From assembly GCA_956465555.1 (NCBI GenBank), contig OY101116.1, forward strand, positions 434,001-498,000: a stretch of 64,000 bases of DNA, given 5' to 3'. The translations under genes and the position numbers were made by a program. The stretch comes from Nitzschia sp. pyKryTriq1. Taxonomy: Eukaryota > Bacillariophyta > Bacillariophyceae > Bacillariales > Bacillariaceae. Under the pieces are notes generated by a model that was given only the letters and a program-made list of their open reading frames with translations, did not search any database and was not told the origin of the DNA. Each line of letters begins with the position of its first letter. Position 1 is the first letter of the stretch. Below, piece by piece: positions 18,042 through 29,214 of this stretch.

Positions 18042-21000
18042 ATGAAGGTCATGATGGATACAAAGGACGAGTTGAACCTGTCCTTCATGGTGGACGAAGA
18101 AGATAACGTGAGGAAGGAAGTGGCTTTCAAGATGGAAGAAAGCCCGTCCAACGAAGAGGCGACCCTCAAGAGCAATCTGAGCGTCACATTTTCGGAAGGA
18201 TCCTCTTCCCTTCAACTCTCCGACAACGGCGAGACACCGGGCAACCTTAATGACGGTGTAGATGAGCAAGGACACCAGATGGGTCACGAAGACGCCGACG
18301 ACGAGCTGTCGGATGACGACGTGTCAGCGGCTGAGGCGAGTGTTTCGGATAGCGCTTCCAATGGAACTACTTCTACTCCTTCCGGCGATACCTACCAGCA
18401 TGGAAAGTCATTCCAATGTGACATTTCGACCACCATGAGCTGCTGCTTTCGTTTTGGACGCTTTCTTGGCTTCTGGCTGTTGGTGGCTGGCACCATCATA
18501 GTAGGAAGGGAGATGGTGCAATATGCATCCCTTCAGGAAGCCGAGCAGACGGAGGAAGAGGTACGTGCGAGTAGATCTGAGCTCACCATCGGGTGTCACC
18601 GCCACCAGAATCTACGAGTACTCCCACTAACGCTGGCTTTTTTCTTGCCGTCCGCTTCAGTTCTACGATCTGGCTTCCGAGCTCATTCTCACCGCCCAGC
18701 ATCGCCAACAAGCCGTACTTGATGCCTTGCAGACAATGAGTCTCACTGCTCTTTCCATGTCAACGGGACAGATCTGGCCCTTCGTGAAACTTCCAGACTT
18801 CGACCTCTGGACCAATCGATTTTCAATTGGTGCAAGAGACATCACTTTGGTTGTGTTGGCGGAGCAAGATGAGCGTGAGGCTTGGAACGAATTCAGCCGA
18901 ACCAACGCATCATCCTGGGCCGACGGTGCGGATTTGAGCAAGATGGTCCCATATGTCTGGAAGAAGAGCCAGGACATCACTGCATTTCCTACCATGTGGC
19001 CTGTAAACGAAGAACATATCATCAAAGATGAATGGGTCGGTAATGCTGCCATCTCTTGGCAGTCTACTACCCCCCTCGACCCTCAAGCGATCAATTTCAA
19101 CCAGTGGAGCAGCCCAGTTCTAGCGCCAGCTATTGATTGGTTGAGTGCGACCAAGTTGCCCATTCAGTTGTCAGCTGCTGCAATGCCTACCTCGACGCTT
19201 TTGTTGCAGCCAATCGCATCAAATGAAGTCGAACTGTTTGGATATCTAATGGCTCAGATTCCATGGCTGACCTATTTTCAAGGAGGAATGGACTTGGATT
19301 CCTTTTCCACACCGGGGCTCGTTTTGATCATTGAAGACGGCTGTGCAGGGCATGCCATCGAGTTAGACCTTTACCACGGAAGAGATGCTCGGGTGGTAGA
19401 TTCCTCCAGGGTCTCTGAGCTTGCTTCGAATGGTGCCCTGATGTTGGAAGCCCCGTTGAGTCCGTCCCAAGTTGACAGCAATAATCCCTGTGCCTCGCCG
19501 ATCATTGTCCAAGTCATCGCTACGGATGATTTTGCCGGATTGAATGGCGATGCTGTCTTGCGTGTCGAGCCTTCGAAACTGGCAATTGCTACTGGCCTGT
19601 TTGTTGTCTTGTTAGGAACCATTTGCTTCCTTCTCTACCACTTCTGGACCCAGCGTCAGCAAGCAGAACTAGCCAAGTCCGCCAAGAAAACCCTGGCTAT
19701 CGTTAACTCATTGTTTCCTGCCAATGTGCGCGACCGTCTCTTGGAAAAAGAAGAAACCAACCACAGTCTCCCACGCGCCCGGTCAATTGTTGGTATCAAA
19801 CGCACGAGTACGGGAGGCAAAAACGGCAAGAAAAAACTTGGACAGGCGAACAACAAAATCCAGAATCGCATCACGACAGTCTTTCAATCTATGGCGGAGA
19901 GTATGGCGCTGGGACATGACTCCACCGCAGATGACTTTTCTGATTCTGGAACTCCCGCCCATGTTTCCAAATCATTTTCCAGTAACTTGCGAAAGAGGAT
20001 GGCATCCAAGCCCATTGCTGACCTCTTCCCACAGGTCACCGTACTTTTTGCGGACATTGCCGGTTTCACTTCTTGGAGCTCGGTCCGGGAGCCATCTCAA
20101 GTATTCACATTGCTGGAATCCATTTTTGAAGCCTATGATGGAATTGCGAAGCGTCATGGGATCTTCAAGGTTGAAACCATCGGAGATTGTTACGTCGCCG
20201 CTGCTGGCTTACCGGATCCCCGTGCCGACCATGCAATCGTGATGTGCAACTTTGCTCGAAAAGCACTCCATCGTATGATAACAGTCGTCCGAGCTTTGGA
20301 CACCTATTTGGGCCCCGGAACATCCGAGTTGAGTATGCGAATCGGCATCCACTCGGGTCCCATCATGGCCGGCGTCTTGCGCGGAGAAAAGACACGTTTC
20401 CAGCTCTTCGGGGATACTATGGTACGTTCATTAGATCCTCGCTGCTTCATCTATCTTGCTCGAACCTGTTTCGCATTTCTCACAGCTCTACCTTATATTT
20501 AGAATACTGCCGCTCGTATCGAGTCCTCAGGGGAAAAGAAGAGAATTCATCTTTCGAAGCAAACTGCGGATCTCTTAATTGCTGCTGGGAAAGAGAACTG
20601 GGTACAGGCTAGAGACGCTCTGGTTACTGCCAAAGGCAAAGGTCAGCTTCAGACATATTGGTTGACGGTGAGCAGCAAGTCTTCCAGCACCGTTGCTTCT
20701 TCCAGCCACGGAGGTTCCATGGTATCCGTGAGCCCATCGGAGATTGCCAAGCCTTCGTCTGTTCCGAATCTCTTGGCGATCATGCCTTCTAAGCGCCGAA
20801 TGACACTTCCCGGAACAGGCGAAGCGCCGGGGGAGTCTGATGCTGGGGCTATACCACCGCCCTCTCCGTCCAAGGGCGACCAAATGAAGCGGCTTGTGGA
20901 TTACAACACTCAAGTTTTGGAGCGATACCTCAAGAAGATGGTTGCGATGAGACAACAGAAAGCCATGTATGCTCCTCTTGCAATGGAAGGTGTCGAGGCT

Positions 21001-22184
21001 TTGGTTCCGGCCAGCGTCTCTGTTGCTGGAAGCATTTTTGACGAAGTCCAAGAATCGATTGCATTGCCAACTGAACCGGCCAAGTACCTCCAGGATCCCG
21101 ATCAAGTGGTTCTACCTTCTTTGGTGATGAGTCAATTGCGTGATTTTGTTGCCAATATCGCCTCTATGTATCGAGACGTCCCCTTCCATTCTTTCGACCA
21201 CGCGAGGTAAGAAAAGTGTTTTGCTACCGAATATTTCTTCCGCTATCGTGTTCCGTCTAACCATACTTCTTGTTTTTCCAACCATGAACTACTCCTCTCG
21301 ACTCGACTAGCCACGTCGTCATGTCTGTCACCAAGCTCATGGCCCGTGTAGTCACACCGGAGACTATTGATTACAAGGATATGAGTTACAAGATCAAGGC
21401 GGCATCCTCTACGCTGCACCAGTACACGTACGGAATTACGTCGGATCCTTTGACTCAGTTTGCAGTAACGTTGTCGGCTTTGGTGCACGACGCGGACCAC
21501 ACAGGAGTTCCAAATGCACAACTGGTCAAGGAACAAGATGAAATTGCAATTACGTATTCCAACAAAAGTGTTGCGGAGCAACATTCGATATATTTGGCCT
21601 GGGACTTGTTAATGGACGACAGCTTCAAAGAGCTCCGTAGTTGTATCTATACTTCTCAAGCCGAGCTGGATCGCTTCCGAGCCTTGTTGGTGAATGCAGT
21701 AATGGCGACCGATATTGCCGATAAGGATTTGTCTGCACTTCGTCGTCGTCGGTGGGAGAAGGTGTTTGGCATGGGCGGCCAGGTGGCCCTCGCAGAAGAC
21801 CAAGAGTCGACGAATCGCAAAGCGACTATTGTGATTGAACATTTAATCCAAGCTTCAGATGTTTCTCATACGATGCAACATTGGCATGTGTACCTCCGTT
21901 GGAACAAGCGTCTTTTCAAGGAGTGCTACCTCGCGTATCAGTCCGGACGTGGCGACAAGGACCCCTTGGAATCCTGGTATCAAGGGGAGTTGGGATTTTT
22001 CGACTTTTATATTATTCCATTGGCAAAGAAGTTAAAGGAATGTGGGGTCTTTGGAGTGGCAAGTGACGAATATTTGCAGTATGCCATTGCCAACCGGACC
22101 GAGTGGGAAGTGAAGGGCCATGAAATTGTCGAGGAGTACCGCGCAGAAGTGGCCGCACCGCAGCGCCGCTCTAGTGGCAGCTAG
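18042..22184 (+). CDS. Membrane class III nucleotide cyclase fused to cyclic-nucleotide phosphodiesterase
   Basis: Four exons (18042-18560, 18661-20421, 20503-21206, 21311-22184) give 1285 residues. After an acidic cytosolic N-terminus come TM1 (FLGFWLLVAGTIIVG, about 141-155), an extracytosolic domain of about 320 residues (possibly CHASE-like) and TM2 (AIATGLFVVLLGTICFLL, about 480-500). The class III cyclase domain (about 628-806) has the metal-binding Asp in VLFADIAGFTSW, then FKVETIGDCY and LFGDTMNTAARIES. A Ser-rich linker leads to a PDEase_I domain (about 985-1270) with HSFDHASHV, HDADHTGVPN and the later ASDVSHTMQHW metal and active-site blocks. One protein can thus make and destroy cAMP or cGMP, with a receptor-like topology. 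The exon 3/4 junction falls inside the first PDE His motif and is restored exactly by splicing. Such fusions are known from algae and other protists; the ligand is unknown. Confidence 0.9.
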
Positions 22185-22328
22185 TGGCGAGTGCCATTTT
22201 TGTCGGGTTGGGGAATGCTGCAGATATCAAACGTTTCATAGCCAAAAATCACGTGCCTTTGGGTTCTGAAAAGGCATTGTGGAAGTACATAGTAGAGTTT
22301 TTTGTTGATGAAACATTCAATAGTATTA

Positions 22329-25011
22329 CTATTTTCGCCGCTTAAACTTGGACTTGGACTTGAACTTGTGGTGCGCCTTCTGCTTGTTCTTCTTCTTGCC
22401 ATCCTTGGCGGGATCGTGTCCACGGAAGTTGTAGGCGCTCGCCTGTACAGCTGTTTCACCATCGTCGCTCGATTTCTTCTTCGCGAAGGCCACCTTTTCT
22501 TCGCTGAAAAGGCTGCTGTCGCCAAGTGCATCCGAACTTGAAACTCCCTTGCGCTTCTTCTTGGCACGTTCCATGTCCTCGTCGTACACACTCTTCGTGT
22601 ACTTTTCTCGCGCTTTCTCTTCGGCCTCCCGTTTCTTCTCTCTTGCCACGATCTTTTGGGATGGAATGACAACCTCTTCATCGTCGTTTTCGTTACCCTC
22701 AAGGATCATTTTTGCTTCCCGTGCTCGGCGCTTCTTCCGCGTCATTCGGTGAGTTCCAGTGCCGACCTTTTCCGCAATCTTTCGGGCCTTTTCGGTTGCT
22801 GCTTCTTTTGTTTTCTTCTTCTGGCTCTCTGAAGCAAACCATTCTCGCTTTGGACGGTTTTTGATCTCATCTGAGTGTTCAATGATATTCTGTACCTTGT
22901 TGGCCTCCATCTCTGCTATGCGATCCATTTTTGCGACAGCCTCGGCTTGGCGAACTTCGTCGACGTGCTCTTCTAGAGACTCGATCTTGGCTACAAAGTG
23001 CGAAATGACAGCAGATGGAATAGACCGGGATCGAATAACTGCCGTCTGTACCTTCTTTTCGCTCTTGTTCTTATCAGAGGCATCTTTCATTATTTGCTTC
23101 ATCAAGTGACGTCTTCCTTCGCCGATCAGAGTGCAACTGCGACCACCTCTTCCAGCACGTGCAGTCCGCCCAATGCGATGGATGTAAGTTTCAACTTGAT
23201 TGGGCATCTCAAAGTTGATGACTGTCTCAACGCGACTGATATCCAAACCACGCGCAGCCAAGTCCGTCGCAAGCAAGATGTCGACCTCGCCTTTCCGGAA
23301 CTGCTCCAAGGCTTCGAGTCGTTGACCTTGTGTCAAGTTACCATGAAGCTCGGCGCACTTGATTCCACATAGACCGCACAAAATCATCATTCGATGGGCT
23401 TTGGCTTTGGTGTCGAAGAACACAATGGTCTGGCTCGAGAAGGTTCTAGTCAGAAGGGCCAGTAGCATGCCTTCTCGGTTGACGCCTTCGTTACCCGATC
23501 GAACACGTATGAATTCTTGTTCTAGTCGTGGTGCAACTTCGAGATCTCTCCCACCCCCTCCATTACCCTCTTTGTCGCTGACACGGATTCTTACTGGGCG
23601 TTTCATGCTCAGCTTGATCAAGTCATCCACCTTGGTATTCATAGTCGCACTAAACAGCAACGTTTGTCTTTCAATCGGACACGCCTTGATAAGCTCTGTC
23701 ACCTCCTCTTGAAAACCGAGGTCTAGTAGACGATCCGCTTCATCCAACACCAAAAATTCCACATCTTCCAAGGAAACACCAGTTGAGTTTGTCACATGAT
23801 CCAGCAAACGGCCCGGTGTTGCGACAACTAGCGATGGTCGAGCCCGCAGCTCTGCCATCTGCGACTTGATATTCTTAGAACCTCCGACGATCAAAGCAGA
23901 TGAAAGTTTTGTAAACTGTGAAAGTGTTGACATCATGCCAAGACACTGGGCTGCCAATTCTCGCGTTGGTGTCAACACTAACGCCTTGATACGCCCAGGT
24001 GAGCGATACAAAAGCTTCTCGAGTATAGGCAGTAAGAAAGCAGCAGTCTTTCCACTTCCAGTAACAGCACTAGCGCAAATATCTCGTCCCGCCAAGGCAA
24101 CTGGAATGACTGACGATTGAATGGCTGTAGGCTTCACGTATCCCATAGAGGCAATACCACGAAGCAATGGTCGAGACAGCGTCAATTGTGCGAATACTTC
24201 CACTTGATCATTGTCTGCCTCCTTTTGATTCTCGAAAAATTCGGCAGCCTTTTTCGCTTCTTCCTCCTCATCCGACTCTGGTCCACCCTCATCGCTTGTG
24301 TTGTCTTCCTCCTCTTCTTCGTCGCCGTCATCGTCCTCTTCATGGCCCATTCTCGTTTTGAGAACATCACCCTCCATGTCTTTTTCTGCATCGTCTACTT
24401 GATCGTCTTCTTCGTCTTCGCTTGAAGATGAATCACTTTCGTCGTCCTCGTCTTTTGAGTTGTTTTCTTTGTCTCCTTCCTCGCGGCCTTCCTGCTCATC
24501 ATCCTCCCTATCACTATCCGAAGAATCGTCACTTTGATCGCTATCATTCTCACCACCAGAAGAACCAGAAGTCTCTTCGTCTTTTTTCTCCTCGTCCTCT
24601 TTTGCTTTTCCCCCAGCTTTGAGACTCTTGCGTTTGGCGACGATCAAAGAAGCGACATCCATGCGGGGTGGCGCTAGGTTAACACCATTGCCTCGTTCCA
24701 ATTTGTCCAAGGCAGTTTGATACGACCAGCCTTCTTGACCTGGCATCAATGATGATCCGCCACCCCCATCTTCCCCCTAAAATTCAGGGACACATTATTT
24801 GTTTGTGTTAGCTTGGCGAATGAGTCGTGGTCAAGCGGCACAGAAATAATCATCAAGCATATTCAATGTAAGATGGTGGATCGAAACTTACCAGAATTCC
24901 GCCAAACGAAAAATCGCGATTCACTTCATCGTCTTCCTCTTCCTCGCTATCACTATTATTGTTGTTATTGTCTTCCTCTTCGGAAGACAGTGAAGGCAGC
25001 AATGATGCCAT
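22329..25011 (-). CDS. DDX27: DEAD-box RNA helicase DDX27/Drs1
   Basis: This nucleolar ATP-dependent RNA helicase acts in 60S ribosome assembly. Two exons (25011-24892 and 24776-22329) give 855 residues. The small first exon encodes an acidic start ending NRDFSFGGIL, and a GTAAGT donor joins it in frame to GEDGGGGSS. A very acidic 150-residue stretch follows. The helicase core has the Q motif (MGYVKPTAIQ), motif I AVTGSGKT, Ia PTRELAAQ, Ib TPGRLLDH, II DEAD, III SATM, V ATDLAARGLDI and VI YIHRIGRTARAGRGG. After the core, NIIEHSDEIKNRPKREWF matches the Drs1/DDX27-specific region (HEDEIRARPKRTWF), and a Lys-rich nuclear/nucleolar tail ends the protein. The gene is convergent with the cyclase-PDE gene. 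Confidence 0.93.
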
Positions 25012-25552
25012 GTTCGAACTTTATCTGATAAAGAAATGGACTAGACCATGTGTTTTGTCAAACAAAGCATGAACAGTGGCGGGAAAAAAGCAAATCCAAG
25101 TTCTTCTGTCGTTTTTGTTGGTTGGCGCTCCCCTTGCGACGTCTGTCCGTCCATCATGCGCGTGTGTCTTTCTGAGGGACAGATGGACAGGACGATGACG
25201 CTGTTTTGTGTTTTGTTGGTTTTTGAGTCGAAGGTGTCTTTCTTGCGTTGCTTTGACTAATACGAACAGTACGGTAGTTGGAGTGAGTGAGGAGTCGTCA
25301 GTCTACCAGTATCATTCGCTCTGCTGTACCGTGGTACAAGTACCTGGTACTCAAGAGAGACTACGGTACCCGGTACCAGCAACTCTCCTCTAAGAGCTCA
25401 AACAAAATCTTCTCTACTCTAGAGAGCAACGAGATCCTGAGATATTTGTTGCCTACATAGACACAATATGATGATCAACCAACATAAAATTGCTACCACA
25501 GACCGGCAGAGCACCCATGACTGACTTGAATAGGCTCAAGGCTATCCATCAG
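25012..25552. other. Spacer upstream of DDX27
   Basis: Contains the GTAC-rich block at 25326-25376 (listed separately) and, at about 25411-25424, a CTACTCTAGAGAGC element like those near 11500 and 28018. No gene. Confidence 0.45.
25326..25376. repeat. GTAC-centred palindrome cluster
   Basis: Six GTAC tetramers in 51 bp, including GGTACAAGTACC and GGTACCCGGTACC palindromes. It lies 315-365 bp upstream of the DDX27 ATG. Function unknown. Confidence 0.7.
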
Positions 25553-26095
25553 TCACACTACTAACTCATAATCCTGGTGAAACTTTCTCTGCAAAAAGTA
25601 TCGGACTAGATGATAGAAAAATGCGACCATGTTGATGATGGCATCGACTAGCTCGCCGTCCAAGTAGTCGCTGTCGGCTCTTTTCCAGTTGCGAAACATA
25701 CGAATAGAGTCACAAGTAAAGTAGATCGCAACCACCAGTTCCATCATGACAAGCCAAGACTCTTTCCAATGTTCATTGTCTTCTGCCCGTGCTAGCACTG
25801 TCAGTATAACTTCGGTGCACCAAACGATGGTCGTCCCGTAATTCCAAACGAGATACAGGTGACTTTCTTCAAGCTGATGATGCAGTCCATCCACAATCAC
25901 ACTATCCGAAATCTCAAGCACCAGTAAGAACGACCACAGAAAGAGCACGGCATTGATGATCCCCCATAATGTTGGTGCATTCAAAGGCGCGAACTTGGAA
26001 GCTTCTTTCGACCAGGAAGTCGAAGCGTCGTCGTCGAACGATGTTTCAATTGTTGATCGGTTTAGATTTGTATACGAGGATGCCGGCGGTGCCAT
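25553..26095 (-). CDS. Small multi-pass membrane protein, unknown function
   Basis: An intact 180-residue ORF from an ATG at 26095, not recognised. After a hydrophilic Ser-rich N-terminus (about 45 residues) there are probably four membrane segments. These are TLWGIINAVLFLWSFLLVLE (about 42-61), a weaker YLVWNYGTTIVWCTEVILTVL (about 81-101), WLVMMELVVAIYFTCDSI (about 113-130) and VDAIINMVAFFYHLVRYFL (about 148-166). Charged loops lie between them. The four-helix layout with acidic and basic residues inside or next to the helices resembles small transporters or voltage-sensor-like modules, but I see no diagnostic S4 arginine ladder. I leave the function open. Confidence 0.6.
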   Translation of the reverse strand: MAPPASSYTNLNRSTIETSFDDDASTSWSKEASKFAPLNAPTLWGIINAVLFLWSFLLVLEISDSVIVDGLHHQLEESHLYLVWNYGTTIVWCTEVILTVLARAEDNEHWKESWLVMMELVVAIYFTCDSIRMFRNWKRADSDYLDGELVDAIINMVAFFYHLVRYFLQRKFHQDYELVV

Positions 26096-26824
26096 TTTGA
26101 TTCACAGAGCACTGCCTGTTCTGATTTGTTGTAAAGACATACGGTAGGTTTTGACGAGTGCAATTACTGCAGATCTTTGATGTGTACTCGTATGTACCAG
26201 ACTAAAAATGTGAGAAATCAGAGGAATACTGTACCAGTATTACTCTTGTATCGTCATTCATCATTGTCGACCACAGAGATCCTGCGTCGTCGCTTTTTTC
26301 GCATTTCGAATTCTTCCACTTGGACGCGCGTTCGCCGCGCGCGCGACAGCGACTGACGACTCGACTGACTCGTTACTCTGACGACTGTCCGCTGTCCGTG
26401 TCACCGATATACCGTACCGACTGCGGGACGCGGGACCTGATGGATGGGATGATCATCAAGATCAATTATCATGACGACCTCTGCAACTGACGACTCGATG
26501 ACGACGACGACTCAATCTAATCTACCATCTACTCGCACTGTAGTTCTACTAGATAGACTCTACTAGACCCTTCTACCTCTGTACGTACGAATACTACAAG
26601 CAACAACTCAACAATCAATATCTACGATCGAAATAAGCGACTTGTTGTCCTACTTATTATTTCACCCTATGAGTACAAGTCTACTATAGCCTGTAGTATA
26701 ATTCGGTCGATCTTCTGGAGAGCGCCGAGACGCTGGTCTCTCGAAGAACTGTCCTCCGAAAGAAACAAGGTCCATCCAAATGTATATGTATCCCCATCCC
26801 GCCCCGTTCTGAAACCTTGAAAAA
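26096..26824. other. Spacer between the membrane-protein start and the Cys-rich gene end
   Basis: A GC-rich core at about 26325-26350 (GCGCGTTCGCCGCGCGCGCG) is followed by many GACTGACGAC/GACGACTC words to about 26520, then CTACTAGA-type words near 26540-26575. No ORF is supported and no RNA gene recognised. Confidence 0.4.
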
Positions 26825-27574
26825 TCAAGGTGTTACAAATTGTTCCATTCTTTCTCGAAAGTCAGTTTCGCAGTCCGGTGTTCGACGCGCCCTCTTGAGA
26901 GAAGATCGTTCCAGGCCGCCGACAATTCGTTCCTCCTCCACCAGATTTTGCTTCCTCTTGACATTCTTCTCGGGGCGATCTCCCACAATTCCTCTCAAAG
27001 AGGCTCGAACTGATTTGCTCTCCAAATTATCAACGATTGTCAGCAATAGATTGATATCACGTTGTCGTTTTTCGCATTCAGCACTGTCTCGGCAGAGCTC
27101 TTCGCAGGTTCGACAATAGCCAGGGTAAAAATTGCATCCGACATGATTTGGCCCACAGGGTAAATGTGTCGCAGAATGTCGCTCCCCACAACTCCTCAAA
27201 AAAGTACCGTCGCTCATTGGCTCATCCTCCTCCGTCGCGAAGGGGGTGTCCCCCCGTTCCTCACCGAATACTTCTTGAGCAGGACGCACGTTGCCGAGTT
27301 GATGGCCACCGTTTCGGGAGCATCCCGCACCGCAAAGCTTCAAACCACAACATTGAAACTGCGACGATGATTCCTGGACACAGAAAACGCAAATCTCCTT
27401 GCGGCATGCATCGCATTTTCCGTAACTCTTGCAGCCATCACACAGTGGTAGGAATTCTCGCTGGGCCTCCGAGCAGCAGCGACGGTCGTCACCACCGTCA
27501 CAGTCTGTCGGATCGGAGTAGCGATAGTACCCATCCAGCAACATTTCACTGCAAATGGAGCAGTAGTCGTACAT
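26825..27574 (-). CDS. Cysteine-rich, probably zinc-binding protein
   Basis: The ORF frame is open from 27856, but the first convincing ATG is at 27574 (MYDYCSICSEML), giving 249 residues. The first 100 residues have many paired cysteines: CSIC near the start, CC, CDGCKSYGKCDACRKEICVFC, then CCGLKLCGAGC. This spacing fits several treble-clef or RING/B-box-like zinc sites. A second Cys cluster follows (CGPNHVGCNFYPGYCRTCEELC, about residues 154-175). The last 75 residues are charged and probably helical. I know no family with this arrangement. Zinc binding and protein-protein contact are inferred only. Confidence 0.55.
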   Translation of the reverse strand: MYDYCSICSEMLLDGYYRYSDPTDCDGGDDRRCCSEAQREFLPLCDGCKSYGKCDACRKEICVFCVQESSSQFQCCGLKLCGAGCSRNGGHQLGNVRPAQEVFGEERGDTPFATEEDEPMSDGTFLRSCGERHSATHLPCGPNHVGCNFYPGYCRTCEELCRDSAECEKRQRDINLLLTIVDNLESKSVRASLRGIVGDRPEKNVKRKQNLVEEERIVGGLERSSLKRARRTPDCETDFRERMEQFVTP

Positions 27575-28095
27575 CTTTCTTTTGCTTTTACGTATTCTGT
27601 GGAAATGTTTATGGGGAAATGCAAGTTTTTGCGATGGGCGATGGAACAATTTGGAGAAGACCGGCCAGAGATGCCAATAGAAATTGCAACGAGCGTGCTT
27701 GATGGATTTTTTCGTTGGATGGCGGCGGCGTGGGTGTGGAAAAAAGATTATTGCCCTCCTGGGCCCTCGACGACCCTGCCTATGGGACCTCCGGCGTGCA
27801 TGCGCGGCTCGTCGCACGCAGCAGAGGAGCGATGATGCGGGTGGCGTTAGTGACAAACCACGACGGCACAGTGCTTGTCGTGCCCCCTTTTAGGATAAAA
27901 ACTACTTCGAACTCTTCTGGATCTCTCGAAAGACATGTCGCCATAAGTATTCGTACGAAGTAGAGCTTATAGATGCTTTGACAACGAACGCGATTCTGTT
28001 TTCAATGACTGGTTACTCTAGTAGTAGAGAGTGTTGTGGTCTACTATACTGATGATGACTGAGCTGGTTACTCTACTACTAGAAAGTGTTGTGGT
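27575..28095. other. Spacer with a 40-bp tandem duplication
   Basis: A GC-rich stretch at 27720-27840 is followed by AT-richer sequence and the duplicated block 28010-28103. No supported gene. Confidence 0.4.
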
Positions 28096-28103
28096 CTATA
28101 CTG
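28010..28103. repeat. Imperfect tandem duplication (about 40-bp unit)
   Basis: Copy 1 (28010-28050) and copy 2 (28065-28103) both run TGGTTACTCTA, a TAGTA-type core, then AGTGTTGTGGTCTA and ATACTG. A 14-bp spacer separates them. Copy 2 overlaps the end of the DUF6824 gene, so the duplication supplies its last codons and stop. Confidence 0.8.
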
Positions 28104-29214
28104 CTTCGATGGTGTTGCTGCAATAGTACTCCTTCATGACCCAGTCGTCGCGTCTGTTGTTTTCTCGAGGCCGACGACGATCGTTCTTTAATTCTTCGTG
28201 GCTTGGGGTTCGATAGTGCTCCTTGACTTTGGATCGTTCTTTCTTATTTAGGTCCAACGATGGCACCCGACTGGCACAAAGAGCCGCTGCAACCAGCGGG
28301 TCGCGGGATAGAGACGACATACTTCCAAAGGAAAGCCCGCCATCTGAGTAGCACAAGGAGACGTTCAGTGCGTCGTCGGCGCTATTTTGTAGTGAAGCCA
28401 TGATCTGGGACGGATTCATGTCGAGCTTTGATGTCAGCTTTCCGGGCACTACTGTGGATACCTTGGACGGTGTGGTGTCATGCTTCGATGCGGTGGTCGT
28501 GGTGGTGGTAGACGAGGGGACAGCCTCTTTCGGGGTAATCCTGACCCTGCCCTTCATTTCTGTTTTCGTCTTTTTTGTTTTCTTCTTGTCCTTTTGCAGG
28601 AATAAAGCATATTCTTCCGGGAAATCTTCTTTGGCCCAATCTTGAGCCCATTCAACGATATATTTGTCACGGAAGGCTTGTTGAATCTTATCAAGATAAG
28701 CCTGTTCGGGCATCTGGAACCACAACCCAGTCGACTTTTCCTTCAGCAAAAAGCGCCCCCCGCTTTCTTCGATGATTTTGTTTGCTACAAGTCGGGCAAG
28801 ATTCTTTTTATCAAAATCGGATTGCAAGCCCCGGTATGTGCTTCGATGAGTTAGAATCAAGTCCCAATAGGGCTTGTTTCCTGGGTGGTGGTTGGACTTT
28901 CCGCCTCTGCCACCGGTCACATCGACGTCTGTAGGGCCCCCCTCGATGTAGTCCTTATTTTCGGGGATAAATCGACGGGATCGTTTTGATTTTGCTTGGG
29001 TCTTCCTTGAGACGGGTAGTGTCTTTTTTTGCTTTGACGTTTTGCTCGGGGCTTTCTTGGCAGCAGTGACATCCTTTGAGACGGAGACTGCTTGCAGCGG
29101 CGATGAAAGCTCCCCGACGAACGCGCTCAAGGATGGGACATTGTCCAAGAAATTATAGCTGATACCATTCAGCGTATTGAGACTGTTAGTTGGTGAGTCC
29201 ACGAAAGCTGTCAT
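28096..29214 (-). CDS. DUF6824-motif protein, probably nuclear
   Basis: From the ATG at 29214 (MTAFVDSP) the protein has 372 residues. At about residues 103-190 it shows VTGGRGGKSNHHPGNKPYW, LILTHRSTYRG, a KKNLARLVANKIIEE helix, GGRFLLKEKSTGLWFQM and a YLDKIQQAFRDKY helix. This is the layout of the stramenopile-abundant DUF6824 domain (a GRGG-N-HPGN-ending loop, then helix, GGRFL-WY and helix). That domain is expanded in diatoms and proposed to be DNA-binding; I know no settled function. Flanking regions are Lys/Ser/Thr-rich with possible nuclear signals (KKAPSKTSKQKK; KKDKKKTKKTKT), including a Thr run. The C-terminus has another conserved-looking block (SFGSMSSLSRDPLVAAAL). Confidence 0.75.
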   Translation of the reverse strand: MTAFVDSPTNSLNTLNGISYNFLDNVPSLSAFVGELSSPLQAVSVSKDVTAAKKAPSKTSKQKKTLPVSRKTQAKSKRSRRFIPENKDYIEGGPTDVDVTGGRGGKSNHHPGNKPYWDLILTHRSTYRGLQSDFDKKNLARLVANKIIEESGGRFLLKEKSTGLWFQMPEQAYLDKIQQAFRDKYIVEWAQDWAKEDFPEEYALFLQKDKKKTKKTKTEMKGRVRITPKEAVPSSTTTTTTASKHDTTPSKVSTVVPGKLTSKLDMNPSQIMASLQNSADDALNVSLCYSDGGLSFGSMSSLSRDPLVAAALCASRVPSLDLNKKERSKVKEHYRTPSHEELKNDRRRPRENNRRDDWVMKEYYCSNTIEAV

